From positions 1 through 64,000 of the forward strand of contig DAIDAJ010000021.1 of the NCBI GenBank assembly GCA_027310665.1: DNA of 64,000 nt, given 5' to 3'. The notes below the pieces were generated by a model. It was not told where the DNA came from. It saw only the letters and a program-made list of their open reading frames with translations, and did no database searches. This DNA is from Sideroxydans sp. GTDB lineage: Bacteria > Pseudomonadota > Gammaproteobacteria > Burkholderiales > Gallionellaceae. This document shows positions 35,783 through 44,629 of the stretch, piece after piece; within the stretch, counting starts at the first letter, position 1; every line of letters starts with the position of its first letter. The position numbers and the translations under genes are program-made.

Positions 35783-36253
35783 TTATTGGTCGCCGTTCTT
35801 TTCTGCTGTGCGGTAAGCGGTAAAACGTCCCGTGTGCTCATCCTGGATACGCTGCTCGCTCTTTGCTTCCAGTTTCTTTTCTGCATCGGCATGACGCTGC
35901 GCCAGCGTGTCGAAGGATTTCATCTTGCGAGTTGCATCCATCAGTTCGCTGCGTCCGTTCTGCACGCCCGCCCGGGTCTTTTCGATTACCGCCGTCTGTT
36001 GCTGGATGGCCTGATCCAGGCGCCCGATGAAATCCTGGAAATTCTTCATGTCGGCCGGCGCCATGCCGTTCTTCGCTTCTTCCTGGAATTTCACCTGGTA
36101 GTCCCTGCGGTATTGCTGCAGGGCATCCAGCTTTTCCTGCGCAGTCTGGTGCTGCTGGTTGAGCTGACCGAGTTTTTTGGTGGCGGCATCGTTCTTTTGT
36201 TGCGCCAGGTGAACCAGTGGTTGCAGTGAAAACGGTTTGATCATGCCGGTCAA
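35783..36253 (-). CDS. fliJ: FliJ, flagellar export escort protein
   Basis: FliJ is a coiled-coil protein that couples the FliI ATPase to the export gate and recycles chaperones. The 156-residue product is almost all helical with long Glu/Lys/Gln-rich heptads; the family features [20 protein letters not shown] and MNNDELD-like central region are recognisable. It overlaps the fliI end by 4 nt. The start is at a normal ATG. Confidence 0.88.
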   Translation of the reverse strand: MTGMIKPFSLQPLVHLAQQKNDAATKKLGQLNQQHQTAQEKLDALQQYRRDYQVKFQEEAKNGMAPADMKNFQDFIGRLDQAIQQQTAVIEKTRAGVQNGRSELMDATRKMKSFDTLAQRHADAEKKLEAKSEQRIQDEHTGRFTAYRTAEKNGDQ

Positions 36254-37755
36254 CTTTCAGTCGGGAACAATTCGGAGAACTTTTCCATGCTCGAAACGTA
36301 GCGTTCCGACTCATACATGCCTTGCTTGAGGAAATGTTCCATATGAGGATACAGCTGGATCGCACTGTCCAGCAACGAATCGCTGCCCTTTACGTAAGCG
36401 CCCACACTGATCAGGTCGTGGTTGCGCTGGTAATGCGCGTACAGATGCTTGAAGCGCTGTACCTGCTGAAAATGTTGCGGGCTGACCAGATGGTTCATGG
36501 CGCGGCTGATCGAGGCTTCGATGTCGATCGCGGGATAGTGCCCCGATTCCGCCAGGCGGCGGGAAAGCACGATGTGACCGTCGAGGATGGCGCGCGCGCT
36601 GTCGGCGATGGGATCCTGCTGGTCGTCGCCTTCGGTCAGTACCGTGTAGAACGCGGTGATCGAGCCGCCGCCTTCCGCACCGTTACCCGCGCGTTCCACC
36701 AATTGGGGCAGCTTGGCGAACACCGAGGGCGGATAGCCCTTGGTGGCGGGGGGCTCGCCGATGGCCAACGCGATCTCGCGCTGCGCCATGGCGTAGCGGG
36801 TGAGCGAATCCATGATGAGCAACACGTTCTTGCCCTGGTCCCGAAAATATTCGGCGATGGTGGTCGCATAGGCGGCACCCTGCAGTCGCATCAGTGGGCT
36901 GGTGTCCGCAGGGGCAGCGACCACAACCGAGCGCGCCATTCCGTCCTTGCCCAGAATGTCGGTGATGAACTCCTTTACTTCGCGCCCGCGTTCGCCGATC
37001 AGTCCGACCACGATCACATCGGCGCTGGTGTAGCGCGCCATCATGCCAAGCAGCACACTCTTGCCGACACCCGAACCGGCGAACAATCCCATACGTTGCC
37101 CGCGTCCGACCGTCAGCAGGCTGTTGATGGCGCGCACCCCGACATCCAGCGCATCCTTGATGGCGGCCCGTTCCAGCGGGTTGGTGGGGCGGCTCTGCAG
37201 CGGGGCGCTCTTGCTTTCCAATAATGGCCCGAATTGGTCGAGCGGGCGTCCTGCGCCATCGAGTACGCGTCCCAGCAAGTGCTCGCCGACCGGAAGGTGG
37301 CGTGCAAGATCGGCGCTGCGGCGGCGCGGTGGTTGCCGTTGGCCGATGGTAACGGGTACGCGCACGGGTTCGGAGGGGATCACGCGGGCGCCCGGGACCA
37401 GGCCCTGCACATCGTTTTCCGGCATCAGGAACAGTTTGTCGCCGGCAAAGCCGACGACTTCCGCTTCGATGCGGTTGTTCGGCAGTTCTATCCAGCAGGT
37501 ACTTCCTACCGCCATGCGCAAACCGACCGCTTCCATCACCAATCCGGTGACTTTGGTCAGGCGTCCGCTCACCAGCAGGGGCGCACTTTGTGCGACCAGG
37601 TCGCGGTTGACATGCAGCAGGTCTTGCCAGCGCTGTTGATGGACGTTGCGACCACTGACCGCAGAGCTGCCGCCTGCGGCAACGGGCGGCTCACCCTGTG
37701 CCGGAAGGCTTTGCTGAGCGATTTCCGGGCTGCTGTTCATTCCGGTATCAACCAT
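36250..37755 (-). CDS. fliI: FliI, flagellar export ATPase
   Basis: FliI hydrolyses ATP to energise substrate unloading. The 501-residue protein has Walker [21 protein letters not shown] (about 223-242), the Walker B region [20 protein letters not shown], and the F1-like segment [20 protein letters not shown]. It is about 50 residues longer than enteric FliI, with the extra at the N-terminus. An in-frame ATG at 37740 would overlap the fliH stop as ATGA and may be the true start. Proton-driven export can bypass it but it is normally needed. Confidence 0.94.
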   Translation of the reverse strand: MVDTGMNSSPEIAQQSLPAQGEPPVAAGGSSAVSGRNVHQQRWQDLLHVNRDLVAQSAPLLVSGRLTKVTGLVMEAVGLRMAVGSTCWIELPNNRIEAEVVGFAGDKLFLMPENDVQGLVPGARVIPSEPVRVPVTIGQRQPPRRRSADLARHLPVGEHLLGRVLDGAGRPLDQFGPLLESKSAPLQSRPTNPLERAAIKDALDVGVRAINSLLTVGRGQRMGLFAGSGVGKSVLLGMMARYTSADVIVVGLIGERGREVKEFITDILGKDGMARSVVVAAPADTSPLMRLQGAAYATTIAEYFRDQGKNVLLIMDSLTRYAMAQREIALAIGEPPATKGYPPSVFAKLPQLVERAGNGAEGGGSITAFYTVLTEGDDQQDPIADSARAILDGHIVLSRRLAESGHYPAIDIEASISRAMNHLVSPQHFQQVQRFKHLYAHYQRNHDLISVGAYVKGSDSLLDSAIQLYPHMEHFLKQGMYESERYVSSMEKFSELFPTES

Positions 37756-38399
37756 GACGTGTCCCGCCCCAGCGCAGCCATGATGCGGTTCCAGCGGGTC
37801 TCCAGCGAAGCGTCGATCTGGCTGTTTGCCGTTTCAAGACGCGCACCACCACGCTCGATTCTGGCGTCCTCGAATATTTTCCAGCCCGAGTGGGACAGCT
37901 GTTCGCCCATGCGCTCGCGCACCAGGAGCGCATCGTCCGGGTGCAATACCAGGTGGGCACCCTGGTTGTAGTGCGGCAGCGTGGCGATGGCTTCGCGGAT
38001 TGCGCCGAGTATCAGTTCGGGATTCACTTTGAGTGCCTGATGCAGCATCTGGCGCGCGATGTCGAGGGAAAGATCGAGCAGTTCGCGAGCGACTTGTTCA
38101 TCCACCTGCGTTTCCAGCGCCCCGATCAACCCGGACAAACGCTGATTTTCCTGCAGGGCCTTTTGCAGGCCTTCGGCCCGGCCGGTCCGAAAACCTTCCT
38201 CGCGCGCCTGCCGCTGGATATCCTCGATCTGCGCAGCGGTAGGCAGGGCAACCACTTCCGTGCGCAATTCGCGCGCCTGCAGGTTCGGTGCTTCCCAGCG
38301 TTGCCAGGCGGTGAGCTTTTCGGGGGCGGCGGAAGGGTCGCCGTGAAACGGCTGGGTATCCACCGGCGTACCCCTTGCGGGTACCGAGAATTCAGACAT
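37737..38399 (-). CDS. fliH: FliH, negative regulator and peripheral stalk of FliI
   Basis: FliH links FliI to the C ring. The 220-residue protein has a Gly/Pro-rich N-terminus, a central helical part with [25 protein letters not shown] ([19 protein letters not shown]) and a C-terminal region with [15 protein letters not shown] and [15 protein letters not shown], typical of FliH. It overlaps fliG by 8 nt and fliI by 19 nt. Confidence 0.92.
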   Translation of the reverse strand: MSEFSVPARGTPVDTQPFHGDPSAAPEKLTAWQRWEAPNLQARELRTEVVALPTAAQIEDIQRQAREEGFRTGRAEGLQKALQENQRLSGLIGALETQVDEQVARELLDLSLDIARQMLHQALKVNPELILGAIREAIATLPHYNQGAHLVLHPDDALLVRERMGEQLSHSGWKIFEDARIERGGARLETANSQIDASLETRWNRIMAALGRDTSWLIPE

Positions 38400-39381
38400 A
38401 GGCTTCCTCCCCCTTGCCGCCGATCACCACCTGGCCTTCGTCGGCAAGGCGGCGCACGACCTTGAGGATCTCCTTCTGTTCCGATTCGACTTCGCTGAGC
38501 TTGACCGGCCCCTTGGCTTCCAGATCCTCGCGCAGCATTTCCGCGGCGCGCTGTGACATGTTCTTGAAGACCTTCTCGCGCAACTCCTCGCTGGCTCCCT
38601 TGAGCGCGACGATGAGCGATTCGGACTGCACTTCGCGCAACACCAGCTGGATGCCGCGATCGTCCACGTCCAGCAGGTCTTCGAACACGAACATCTCGTC
38701 CATCATCTTCTGCGCCAGTTCGCTGTCGTGGCTGCGCACCGATTCCAGCACGGCATCCTGGTTGCCCATGTAATTGAGGATCTCGGCTGCGGTCTTGATG
38801 CCGCCCTTGATGCTCTTCTTGCCCACCACGTTGCCTGTAAGCAGCTTGGTCAGGACGTCGTTCAGTTCATGCAGTGCGGTAGGCTGGACGCTGTCCAGCG
38901 TGGCGATGCGCAGCATGACGTCGTTGCGGGTGCGCTCGGTCATCAACGCCATCACGCTGGCAGCCTGGTCCGGCTCCAGATGCACCATGATGGTGGCGAT
39001 GATCTGGGGGTGTTCGTTGGCGATCAGGTCGGCGACAGAGGAGGGATCCATCCATTTCAGGCTCTCGATGCCGCTGGTGTCGCTGTTATGCAGGATGCGG
39101 TCGAGCAGGCCGGCGGCCTTGTCGTCGCCCAGCGCCTTGGTCAGCATGTCGCGGATGTATTCGTCGGAGTCCATGCCGAAAGTGGTCTTTTCGGCGGCGA
39201 TGACGTGGAACTCCTCGAACACGTTGGTGATCTGCTCGCGCGAGAGGTTCTTCAGCGCGACCATGGCGGAACTGATCTTCTGCACCTCTTTCGGTTCCAG
39301 GTATTTCATCACCTCGGCAGCTTCGCTGGCGCCGAGTGTCATGAGCAGGATGGCGCTCTTGTTGATACCCGTGTCACTCAT
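38392..39381 (-). CDS. fliG: FliG, C-ring torque protein
   Basis: FliG carries the charged residues that meet the stator. The 329-residue protein has the N-terminal KSAILLMTLGASEAAEVMKY, the armadillo-like middle part LLDRILHNSDTSGIESLKWM with ANEHPQIIATIMVHLEPDQA, and the C-terminal torque helix SEELREKVFKNMSQRAAEML (with the charged Lys, Arg and Glu/Asp residues). Length is normal. Confidence 0.95.
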   Translation of the reverse strand: MSDTGINKSAILLMTLGASEAAEVMKYLEPKEVQKISSAMVALKNLSREQITNVFEEFHVIAAEKTTFGMDSDEYIRDMLTKALGDDKAAGLLDRILHNSDTSGIESLKWMDPSSVADLIANEHPQIIATIMVHLEPDQAASVMALMTERTRNDVMLRIATLDSVQPTALHELNDVLTKLLTGNVVGKKSIKGGIKTAAEILNYMGNQDAVLESVRSHDSELAQKMMDEMFVFEDLLDVDDRGIQLVLREVQSESLIVALKGASEELREKVFKNMSQRAAEMLREDLEAKGPVKLSEVESEQKEILKVVRRLADEGQVVIGGKGEEAYV

Positions 39382-41008
39382 CTTTGTTCACCCATTCCTT
39401 GACCACCGTGGCGACGATCTTGGGGTCGTCCTTCGCCAGTTGCTTGGCGAGCTGCAGGTTGTCTTCGTAAGAGTTGGCCGACTGCTGGGCCGCATATTGT
39501 GCGGTTGCGCCACCCGCATTATGCGCGACTTGCCCGTAGGATTGGGCCTGTGCCGCTTCCTGGGCGGCACTTTGTTGGGTGATGGTCTTGAATGCAGGCT
39601 TGATGATACCGAACAACAGGAAGCCGATTCCGCCGGCGATCAGCAGATACTTGAAGAGGTCCTTTGCCATTGCGATGTTGTCGGGCTGCTTCCACATGGG
39701 AGTTTCCGGGATCACTTCTTGCTGTTCGTTGAAAGCGCTGTTGAGCAAGTTCAGGCTGTCGCCGCGTTTTGGGTCGAAGCCGACCGTATCCTTGACCAAG
39801 GCGGCGATCTGGGCTTTTTCGGCCTCGGTGTAGGGACGGGATGTGGTTTTGCCGTCCTTGTCGGTCGTGCTGGGGTTATTCACCACCACCGCGATGGACA
39901 GGCGCTTGATGCTGCCCACCGGCATCTTGGTGTGCTGGATGGTGCGGTCGACTTCATAATTGGTGGTAAGTTCCTTGTGCGTGTTGGTCGCGGCGGCTGC
40001 GGCGGCTGCAACCGCGCTGGCAGGGGCGGCGATGGGGGCGGTGGCGGGAACAGGCGGCTGGTTGGACAGCGCACCGGGGACGCCACCCGTGCTGGGTGTG
40101 CCGTTCATTGTCTCCAGCGTCTGCAGGCTGCGCACTGCCGCCTGGTTGGGCGGCTGATTGGGTTTAAAGGTCTCCGCAGTCTGCTCCGACTGCGAGAAAT
40201 CCAGATTGGCAGTGACCTGGGCGCGCACATTCTGGGGGCCGGTGATCGGAATCAGGATGTCCTCGATGCGTTTGACATAATCCTGCTCGATCTGGCGCAC
40301 GTATTTGAGCTGGGTCGCATCCATCAGTTGCTCGGCACTGCTGTCGCGCGCGGAACTCAGCAGCGTACCGCTCTGGTCCACGACGGTGACGCCCTGTGAC
40401 GGCATGTTGGGTACGCTGCTCGAGATCAGGTGAACGATCGCACTGACCTGTCCCGCATCCAGGGAACCGCCGGCGTGCAGGGCGAGCACTACCGAGGCGC
40501 TTGGCTTTTGCTGTTCCTTCACGAAAACGGACTGTTTGGGGATGGCCAGATGGACACGTGCGCTCGCAACCGAAGCCAGTGTTTCCACCGAGCGGGCCAG
40601 TTCGCCCTCCAGGGCGCGCTGGTAGTTGACCTGTTCGAGGAACTGGCTGGTGCCGAATTTCTGGTTCTCCATCAGCTCGAAGCCGACCGTGCCTCCCTTG
40701 GGCAGGCCTTTTGCGGCCATCTGCAGGCGCACTTCATGAACCTTGTCGGCCGGGACCATCAGCGTGCCGCCCTCCGAGAACTTGTACGGGATGTTCTGCT
40801 GTTGCAGGGCTTCGATGACAGCGCCGCCGTCCCGTTCCGACATGTTTGCATAGAGCACGCGGTAATCCGGCGTCTGGCCCCACAGGAACAACCCTGCCAG
40901 CAGCGCAACGGTGGCGGCGACCGCCACGATCAGCCCCAGTTTCTGTTGACTGGGCATGCCGAGCAGTAGCCGGGTCAAAGAGGGGTTCGCGGTATCTGTA
41001 TCAGCCAT
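39374..41008 (-). CDS. fliF: FliF, MS-ring protein
   Basis: FliF forms the MS ring in the inner membrane. The 544-residue protein has a first membrane helix (LGLIVAVAATVALLAGLFLW), the YscJ-like ring domain with YRVLYANMSERDGGAVIEAL and a QRALEGELARSVETLASVAS region, a variable Ala-rich loop (about 300-340) and the second membrane helix (FKYLLIAGGIGFLLFGIIKP, about 443-462), then a FliG-binding tail. It starts the fliFGHIJKLMNOPQR operon and is divergent from fliE with 222 nt between. Confidence 0.94.
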   Translation of the reverse strand: MADTDTANPSLTRLLLGMPSQQKLGLIVAVAATVALLAGLFLWGQTPDYRVLYANMSERDGGAVIEALQQQNIPYKFSEGGTLMVPADKVHEVRLQMAAKGLPKGGTVGFELMENQKFGTSQFLEQVNYQRALEGELARSVETLASVASARVHLAIPKQSVFVKEQQKPSASVVLALHAGGSLDAGQVSAIVHLISSSVPNMPSQGVTVVDQSGTLLSSARDSSAEQLMDATQLKYVRQIEQDYVKRIEDILIPITGPQNVRAQVTANLDFSQSEQTAETFKPNQPPNQAAVRSLQTLETMNGTPSTGGVPGALSNQPPVPATAPIAAPASAVAAAAAAATNTHKELTTNYEVDRTIQHTKMPVGSIKRLSIAVVVNNPSTTDKDGKTTSRPYTEAEKAQIAALVKDTVGFDPKRGDSLNLLNSAFNEQQEVIPETPMWKQPDNIAMAKDLFKYLLIAGGIGFLLFGIIKPAFKTITQQSAAQEAAQAQSYGQVAHNAGGATAQYAAQQSANSYEDNLQLAKQLAKDDPKIVATVVKEWVNKDE

Positions 41009-41016
41009 AAATTTAG

Positions 41017-41078
41017 AGTTCCGAGTTTCAAGTGCTGAGTTGTGAGTGGCCGGTCACGAGTCCGCAGCACTCGGAACT
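41017..41078. promoter_or_regulatory. Nested inverted repeats in the fliF-fliE divergent region
   Basis: AGTTCCGAGT (41017-41026) and ACTCGGAACT (41069-41078) form a perfect 10-bp inverted repeat. A second pair (GTGCTG 41032-41037, CAGCAC 41065-41070) shares bases with it, and TGGCCGGTCA (41047-41056) is a nearly perfect palindrome in the centre. This could be an operator for the regulators of the two divergent flagellar units, but no known consensus was recognised. Confidence 0.4.
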
Positions 41079-41230
41079 TGCAACCCAGTACTTCATTTGT
41101 TCACGCTGCGCATTATCTGCCCGGGAGACAAGATCAGTATGCCGAAAAGCAGGGGAAATCGGGCGCTTTTCCGTTGTTGGCCATGCGCACGGGGGGGATA
41201 CAGTGCGATCATCGAAAAAGGAGGTGAATC

Positions 41231-41557
41231 ATGACCATGGACGTTACCGGAGTGGATAATCTGTTGAGCCAGATGCGGGCGGCGATGGCTGCCGCGCAAG
41301 GGCAGCCTGCCCAGGCGCCGGCCGCGACCGGCGGCCTGGATTTCGCCAATGTGCTGAAATCGTCCCTGGACAGCGTCAATCAGGCCCAGCTTCAGGCGGC
41401 AGACCTGCAAAAGTCGTTTGCCATGGGCGATGACAAGGTGAGCTTGAGCGATACCATGATTGCCATGCAGAAAGCCAACATCTCGCTTCAGACGGCGATA
41501 CAGGTGCGCACCAAGGTCGTGACGGCTTATAACGACATCATGAATATGCAGGTATAG
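41231..41557 (+). CDS. fliE: FliE, MS-ring to rod junction protein
   Basis: FliE joins the MS ring to the rod and is the first exported subunit. The 108-residue protein is helical with the family segments LDFANVLKSSLDSVNQAQLQ, DLQKSFAMGDDKVSLSDTMI and QVRTKVVTAYNDIMNMQV at the C-terminus. AAAGGAGG at 41218-41225 is a strong ribosome-binding site. It is the only plus-strand gene in this flagellar block. Confidence 0.95.
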   Translation: MTMDVTGVDNLLSQMRAAMAAAQGQPAQAPAATGGLDFANVLKSSLDSVNQAQLQAADLQKSFAMGDDKVSLSDTMIAMQKANISLQTAIQVRTKVVTAYNDIMNMQV

Positions 41558-41563
41558 GCAGGT

Positions 41564-42328
41564 TCATTCCTTTGTGTTTCGGGCCAGTTGCTGCTGCATC
41601 TGTGCCACATAGCGCTGCAGCAGCATGGTGGTTCTGCCGTCCGGCTTGACGAAAACACAACCCGCACGGCGCTTGACTTTACCGGTGCGGTCGGTGATCT
41701 CAAAGGTATTCTTCACTTCGATGGATGCTTCCAGCGTGCCGACCTCCGGCAGGTCGATTCTGCAGTGCTCGTAAACCATACCCGGTTGCAGTTCGATCCC
41801 GCTTGCCTCGCAGACCAGTGCCACGCCGCCAATGCTGATGTCCATCACCGTGACCTCGTGCTGGATATGGGTCTGGCCGGGAACGGGGCGGATGATGCAT
41901 TTGAGCGCGTTGATCTCGGGGGTGACCAGCCGGTAATAGTCGCGTCGTTGCAGGCGCAGCAGCTTTCTCGGCAAAGCCATGCTGAATGCGGGTGCACCTT
42001 CATACATTCCAAGCACGACATCGCCGGCGATGAACTGTACCTTGGCCTGATTGTGCGTCGTGACGAAGATGACGCGCTTGCTGCGTTCGATGTGCCTGTT
42101 GTCGAGCGGGTTGGACGCGGCGTCTATCCAGACGCCGTGCTCGTCAACCGCAAGGATCATGGTCAGCACCATGCTATTGCCTTCGTTGTAATACAGGGCG
42201 ACCCGCGACTTGCGCTGGGCGATGGTTTGCAGGATGGAGACGATCTCCTTGGTATTGCTGACGAGGTAGTCGTTCTCCTCGTCGTTCGAGAACAGTTCTA
42301 TTTTCAGCGGTATCTCTCTGGTACGCAT
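41564..42328 (-). CDS. ycgR: YcgR-type flagellar brake with PilZ domain
   Basis: YcgR binds c-di-GMP and slows the flagellar motor. The 254-residue protein has an N-terminal YcgR domain (about 15-115) with SNTKEIVSILQTIAQRKSRV and a PilZ domain (about 120-245) with the c-di-GMP-binding signature RLQRRDYYRL (RxxxR) followed by VMDISIGGVAL (DxSxxG). Both binding motifs are intact. It is convergent with fliE and lies between core flagellar genes, so it can connect the two diguanylate cyclases of this window to motility. Confidence 0.92.
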   Translation of the reverse strand: MRTREIPLKIELFSNDEENDYLVSNTKEIVSILQTIAQRKSRVALYYNEGNSMVLTMILAVDEHGVWIDAASNPLDNRHIERSKRVIFVTTHNQAKVQFIAGDVVLGMYEGAPAFSMALPRKLLRLQRRDYYRLVTPEINALKCIIRPVPGQTHIQHEVTVMDISIGGVALVCEASGIELQPGMVYEHCRIDLPEVGTLEASIEVKNTFEITDRTGKVKRRAGCVFVKPDGRTTMLLQRYVAQMQQQLARNTKE

Positions 42329-42338
42329 GGGGGCATCG

Positions 42339-42680
42339 TCAACGTGGTTTCACCTTTGACGATTGTAGCGGGTTTGCAAGCGGCGCAGTACCGGGAATTG
42401 GGGCGGTTTCCCCCCGCTCCAGACGGTATAGCCAGGCCAGAAGCTCGGCTACGGCCAGGTAGAGTTGCGGCGGGATGTGCTGATCAAGTTCCACTTGCAT
42501 CAACATGCTGACCAGTTCCTCGGATTCATGCACAAAGACGCCGTTCTCCCTGGCGCGCTCAATGATGGCCTGCGCAATCAGGCCGCGCCCGCTGGCCACC
42601 ACTTTGGGCGCAGCGTCGCCGTTGCGGTAGGCGAGGGCAACCGCCATCTGCCTGGACGGAGGTTTATCCGGCGTGCTCAT
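42339..42680 (-). CDS. FlhB C-terminal-domain-like protein (orphan switch domain)
   Basis: The 113-residue protein resembles the cytoplasmic tail of FlhB/YscU without the membrane part. Visible matches are MAVALAYRNGDAAPKVVASG (the start of the FlhBC core), IAQAIIERARENGVFVHESE and MLMQVELDQHIPPQLYLAVA. The autocleavage NPTH motif of FlhB is replaced: the corresponding place reads ALAYRNG, so self-cleavage is not expected. Family members exist next to flagellar genes in several proteobacteria; they may modulate substrate switching. It follows the FliK-like gene on the same strand. Confidence 0.85.
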   Translation of the reverse strand: MSTPDKPPSRQMAVALAYRNGDAAPKVVASGRGLIAQAIIERARENGVFVHESEELVSMLMQVELDQHIPPQLYLAVAELLAWLYRLERGETAPIPGTAPLANPLQSSKVKPR

Positions 42681-42712
42681 ATAACGGGAATCTTGCGTAG
42701 CATCCGTCTGTA

Positions 42713-42735
42713 CCCCTCGCCCTGTGGGAGAGGGG
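42713..42735. repeat. Palindromic REP-like element upstream of the flhB-like gene
   Basis: CCCCTC (42713-42718) and GAGGGG (42730-42735) flank a G/C-rich loop, followed by GGACGGGGGAG. It belongs to the same class as the elements at 7902, 8673, 32409 and 55040. It sits in the 100-nt gap between the fliK-like and flhB-like genes. Confidence 0.55.
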
Positions 42736-42780
42736 GGACGGGGGAGATGGAAAACGATCTTGGCGCATGCGATTCATTTT

Positions 42781-43815
42781 TCAGTTGTCCTGCGCGATGA
42801 TCGTTTGGCTGATCTGCGTATGAACGACGGGAATGCCGCGTTCGGACAATGCTGCAACCAGTTGTGAACTGGCATTGCCCATCATGTCGCGCGTTTGTGC
42901 GTCCGCTGCGCCCAGCGACAGGTTCAGTGCATTGCCGTTGAAGCTCAGACGTGCGGAAACGCCGCCGAGATTGGGCAGAGCCAGATCAATCCGGGTGACC
43001 CATTGCCCCTCCTCGACACCCTGTGCGTTGCGGTGAGGCGATTCCTCGCTCACTTCCCAGCGCATCTCCTGGCCCTGCCATACCTGTCCTTGCCACAGCA
43101 CCTGGTGCGTTTCCAGCGCACTCATTTGTTGCTGTACCAGCGTCTGCAGATGTTCCGGTACGCTGGTTGCTGCAGCGTGCTGTTCGCTTCCCGTTTGGGC
43201 GGCAGCCAGCGCACTGTTGGCGGACTCCATGTTCTTTGAACTTGTGCCCTGCGACAACTGGTTCTGCGGCTCCAGCAACAGCTGTGCGGTGGGGCGGGCA
43301 CCGGCGATCCATTGCGCCTGATGCGACTCGTAGAACAGGCCGCTCTGGCTAAGCGCTTCGTGCAGCTTTCCGGCAAGCTGGGTCGTGTCGGGTTGTACTT
43401 TCTCGCCGGTCCATAGCGGAGAACTCTGGATGGGGCGCACATAACTTCTTTCCAGAGGCTGTTGCGAGAGCGAGGAAAGCAGGCGCGCAGCGGCGCTGAG
43501 CGACTCGGGCGTGGAGACGGGATTGGAGGAAGCCGCCAGCGTGAACGTCAGGCGTGGTTGCAGTGAAACGACCTGCAGGGTGATGGTGTCGCCGGAACGG
43601 ATGAAGGCGGGGAGCTGCATTTGCAGCAGCTGGGTGGCAACGCGGACATTGAACACGTTGGGGGCAACCTGCGCCTGAACCGTCCCCTGAACTTTCTGCC
43701 CCGGCTCGAATTGGGCGCCTGCGTTGGCAGCGCCTTTGTCCGGCGTCGCCGTGATCAGCGGCTTATCAGTGACTGAAAGCGCCTTGAGCGTCGAGATGAG
43801 GTTGGCGGGAAGCAT
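42781..43815 (-). CDS. Second FliK-like hook-length-control protein
   Basis: The 344-residue protein has a Gln/Ser/Ala-rich linker and a C-terminal Flg_hook-type domain (about 255-340) with WVTRIDLALPNLGGVSARLS, NGNALNLSLGAADAQTRDMM and LVAALSERGIPVVHTQIS. An N-terminal region has FNVRVATQLLQMQLPAFIRSGD, absent from the classical FliK. It is the genomic partner of the orphan FlhB tail domain next to it, which mirrors the FliK-FlhB pair. A distinct role beside the main FliK (34644-35765) is inference. Confidence 0.8.
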   Translation of the reverse strand: MLPANLISTLKALSVTDKPLITATPDKGAANAGAQFEPGQKVQGTVQAQVAPNVFNVRVATQLLQMQLPAFIRSGDTITLQVVSLQPRLTFTLAASSNPVSTPESLSAAARLLSSLSQQPLERSYVRPIQSSPLWTGEKVQPDTTQLAGKLHEALSQSGLFYESHQAQWIAGARPTAQLLLEPQNQLSQGTSSKNMESANSALAAAQTGSEQHAAATSVPEHLQTLVQQQMSALETHQVLWQGQVWQGQEMRWEVSEESPHRNAQGVEEGQWVTRIDLALPNLGGVSARLSFNGNALNLSLGAADAQTRDMMGNASSQLVAALSERGIPVVHTQISQTIIAQDN

Positions 43816-43830
43816 GCATCGCAGAAACGG

Positions 43831-44151
43831 CTAGTAATTGGCCAGATAAGTCTGCTGCAGGCGCTGTTCGCTGCGGTTGCTTTGCATGATGCGTTGTATC
43901 TGTTCCATCCAGCCCTCGGTCCGGTTGCGTATGGCGGCATCGTCGGCGAGGATCTTCTTGAGCAGCGCCAGCTTCTGGGCGCGCTCCTCAGCACTGGAAG
44001 GGACGACGTCGCGCGGCTTGATCTCTTCGAATTTTCGTTTGCATTCCTGTTCCAGCGAGATCAGGCGATCCCACTCCCCGCCGACGGCGGCATCGCGCAT
44101 CTGGCCGGTGATGCCGGAGAGACGCTGGTAATCTTCCAGAACCAGGGACAT
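43831..44151 (-). CDS. fliT: FliT-like flagellar chaperone
   Basis: FliT is the export chaperone of the filament cap FliD. The 106-residue, helical protein has LEDYQRLSGITGQMRDAAVG and WDRLISLEQECKRKFEEIKP in the N-terminal part, followed by a second helix pair, in line with FliT. Sequence identity across this family is low, and assignment also rests on its position directly after fliS. Confidence 0.8.
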   Translation of the reverse strand: MSLVLEDYQRLSGITGQMRDAAVGGEWDRLISLEQECKRKFEEIKPRDVVPSSAEERAQKLALLKKILADDAAIRNRTEGWMEQIQRIMQSNRSEQRLQQTYLANY

Positions 44152-44154
44152 CGT

Positions 44155-44619
44155 TCAACCCCTTCCGTAAACGAGTGCAGGCTGCCTGTTCATGGCTGCA
44201 GGCTGCTGCGGTGCGACAGGCAACGGCGACGTTTTCGACGGCTGGATACTGTCCCAGGCGACCTTTATTTCGTTCAACAGGCTCGCCACTTCGTCCAGCA
44301 TCGCGATATCGTTCTTCATGTTGGCTTCCACCAGGCGCAGACTCATGTAGTCATACAGGGCATCCAGATCCTGTGCCAGTTTGCCACCCACTTTCTTGTC
44401 CAGGCTGGCTTGCAATCCTTCGCCTATGATCCGGATGGCATGGGAAACGGCCTTGCCTTTGGCAGGGATGTCCTTGCGCAACATGCCATTCCTGGCATTG
44501 GCTATCGCCAGCAATGCGCCCTGGTACAACATCGAGATCAGTTTGTGCGAATCGGCTGTGTCGACGCCTGTTTCGATTCCGACGTGGGTATAGGCCTTGA
44601 GTGCATTTTTGACAGTCAT
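44155..44619 (-). CDS. fliS: FliS, flagellin export chaperone
   Basis: FliS binds flagellin in the cytoplasm and prevents early polymerisation. The 154-residue protein has the family features ALKAYTHVGIETGV (usually YxxV/TPxxL), HKLISMLYQGALLAIANARN, GEGLQASLDKKVGGKLAQDL and DALYDYMSLRLVEANMKND. A Pro/Ala-rich tail is added at the C-terminus. It lies 10 nt after fliD. Confidence 0.93.
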   Translation of the reverse strand: MTVKNALKAYTHVGIETGVDTADSHKLISMLYQGALLAIANARNGMLRKDIPAKGKAVSHAIRIIGEGLQASLDKKVGGKLAQDLDALYDYMSLRLVEANMKNDIAMLDEVASLLNEIKVAWDSIQPSKTSPLPVAPQQPAAMNRQPALVYGRG

Positions 44620-44629
44620 CGTATTACTC

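Noticed and set aside
38774..40399. 541-codon plus-strand ORF opposite fliG and fliF
   Set aside because: Shadow frame of two well-supported genes; no motifs of its own.
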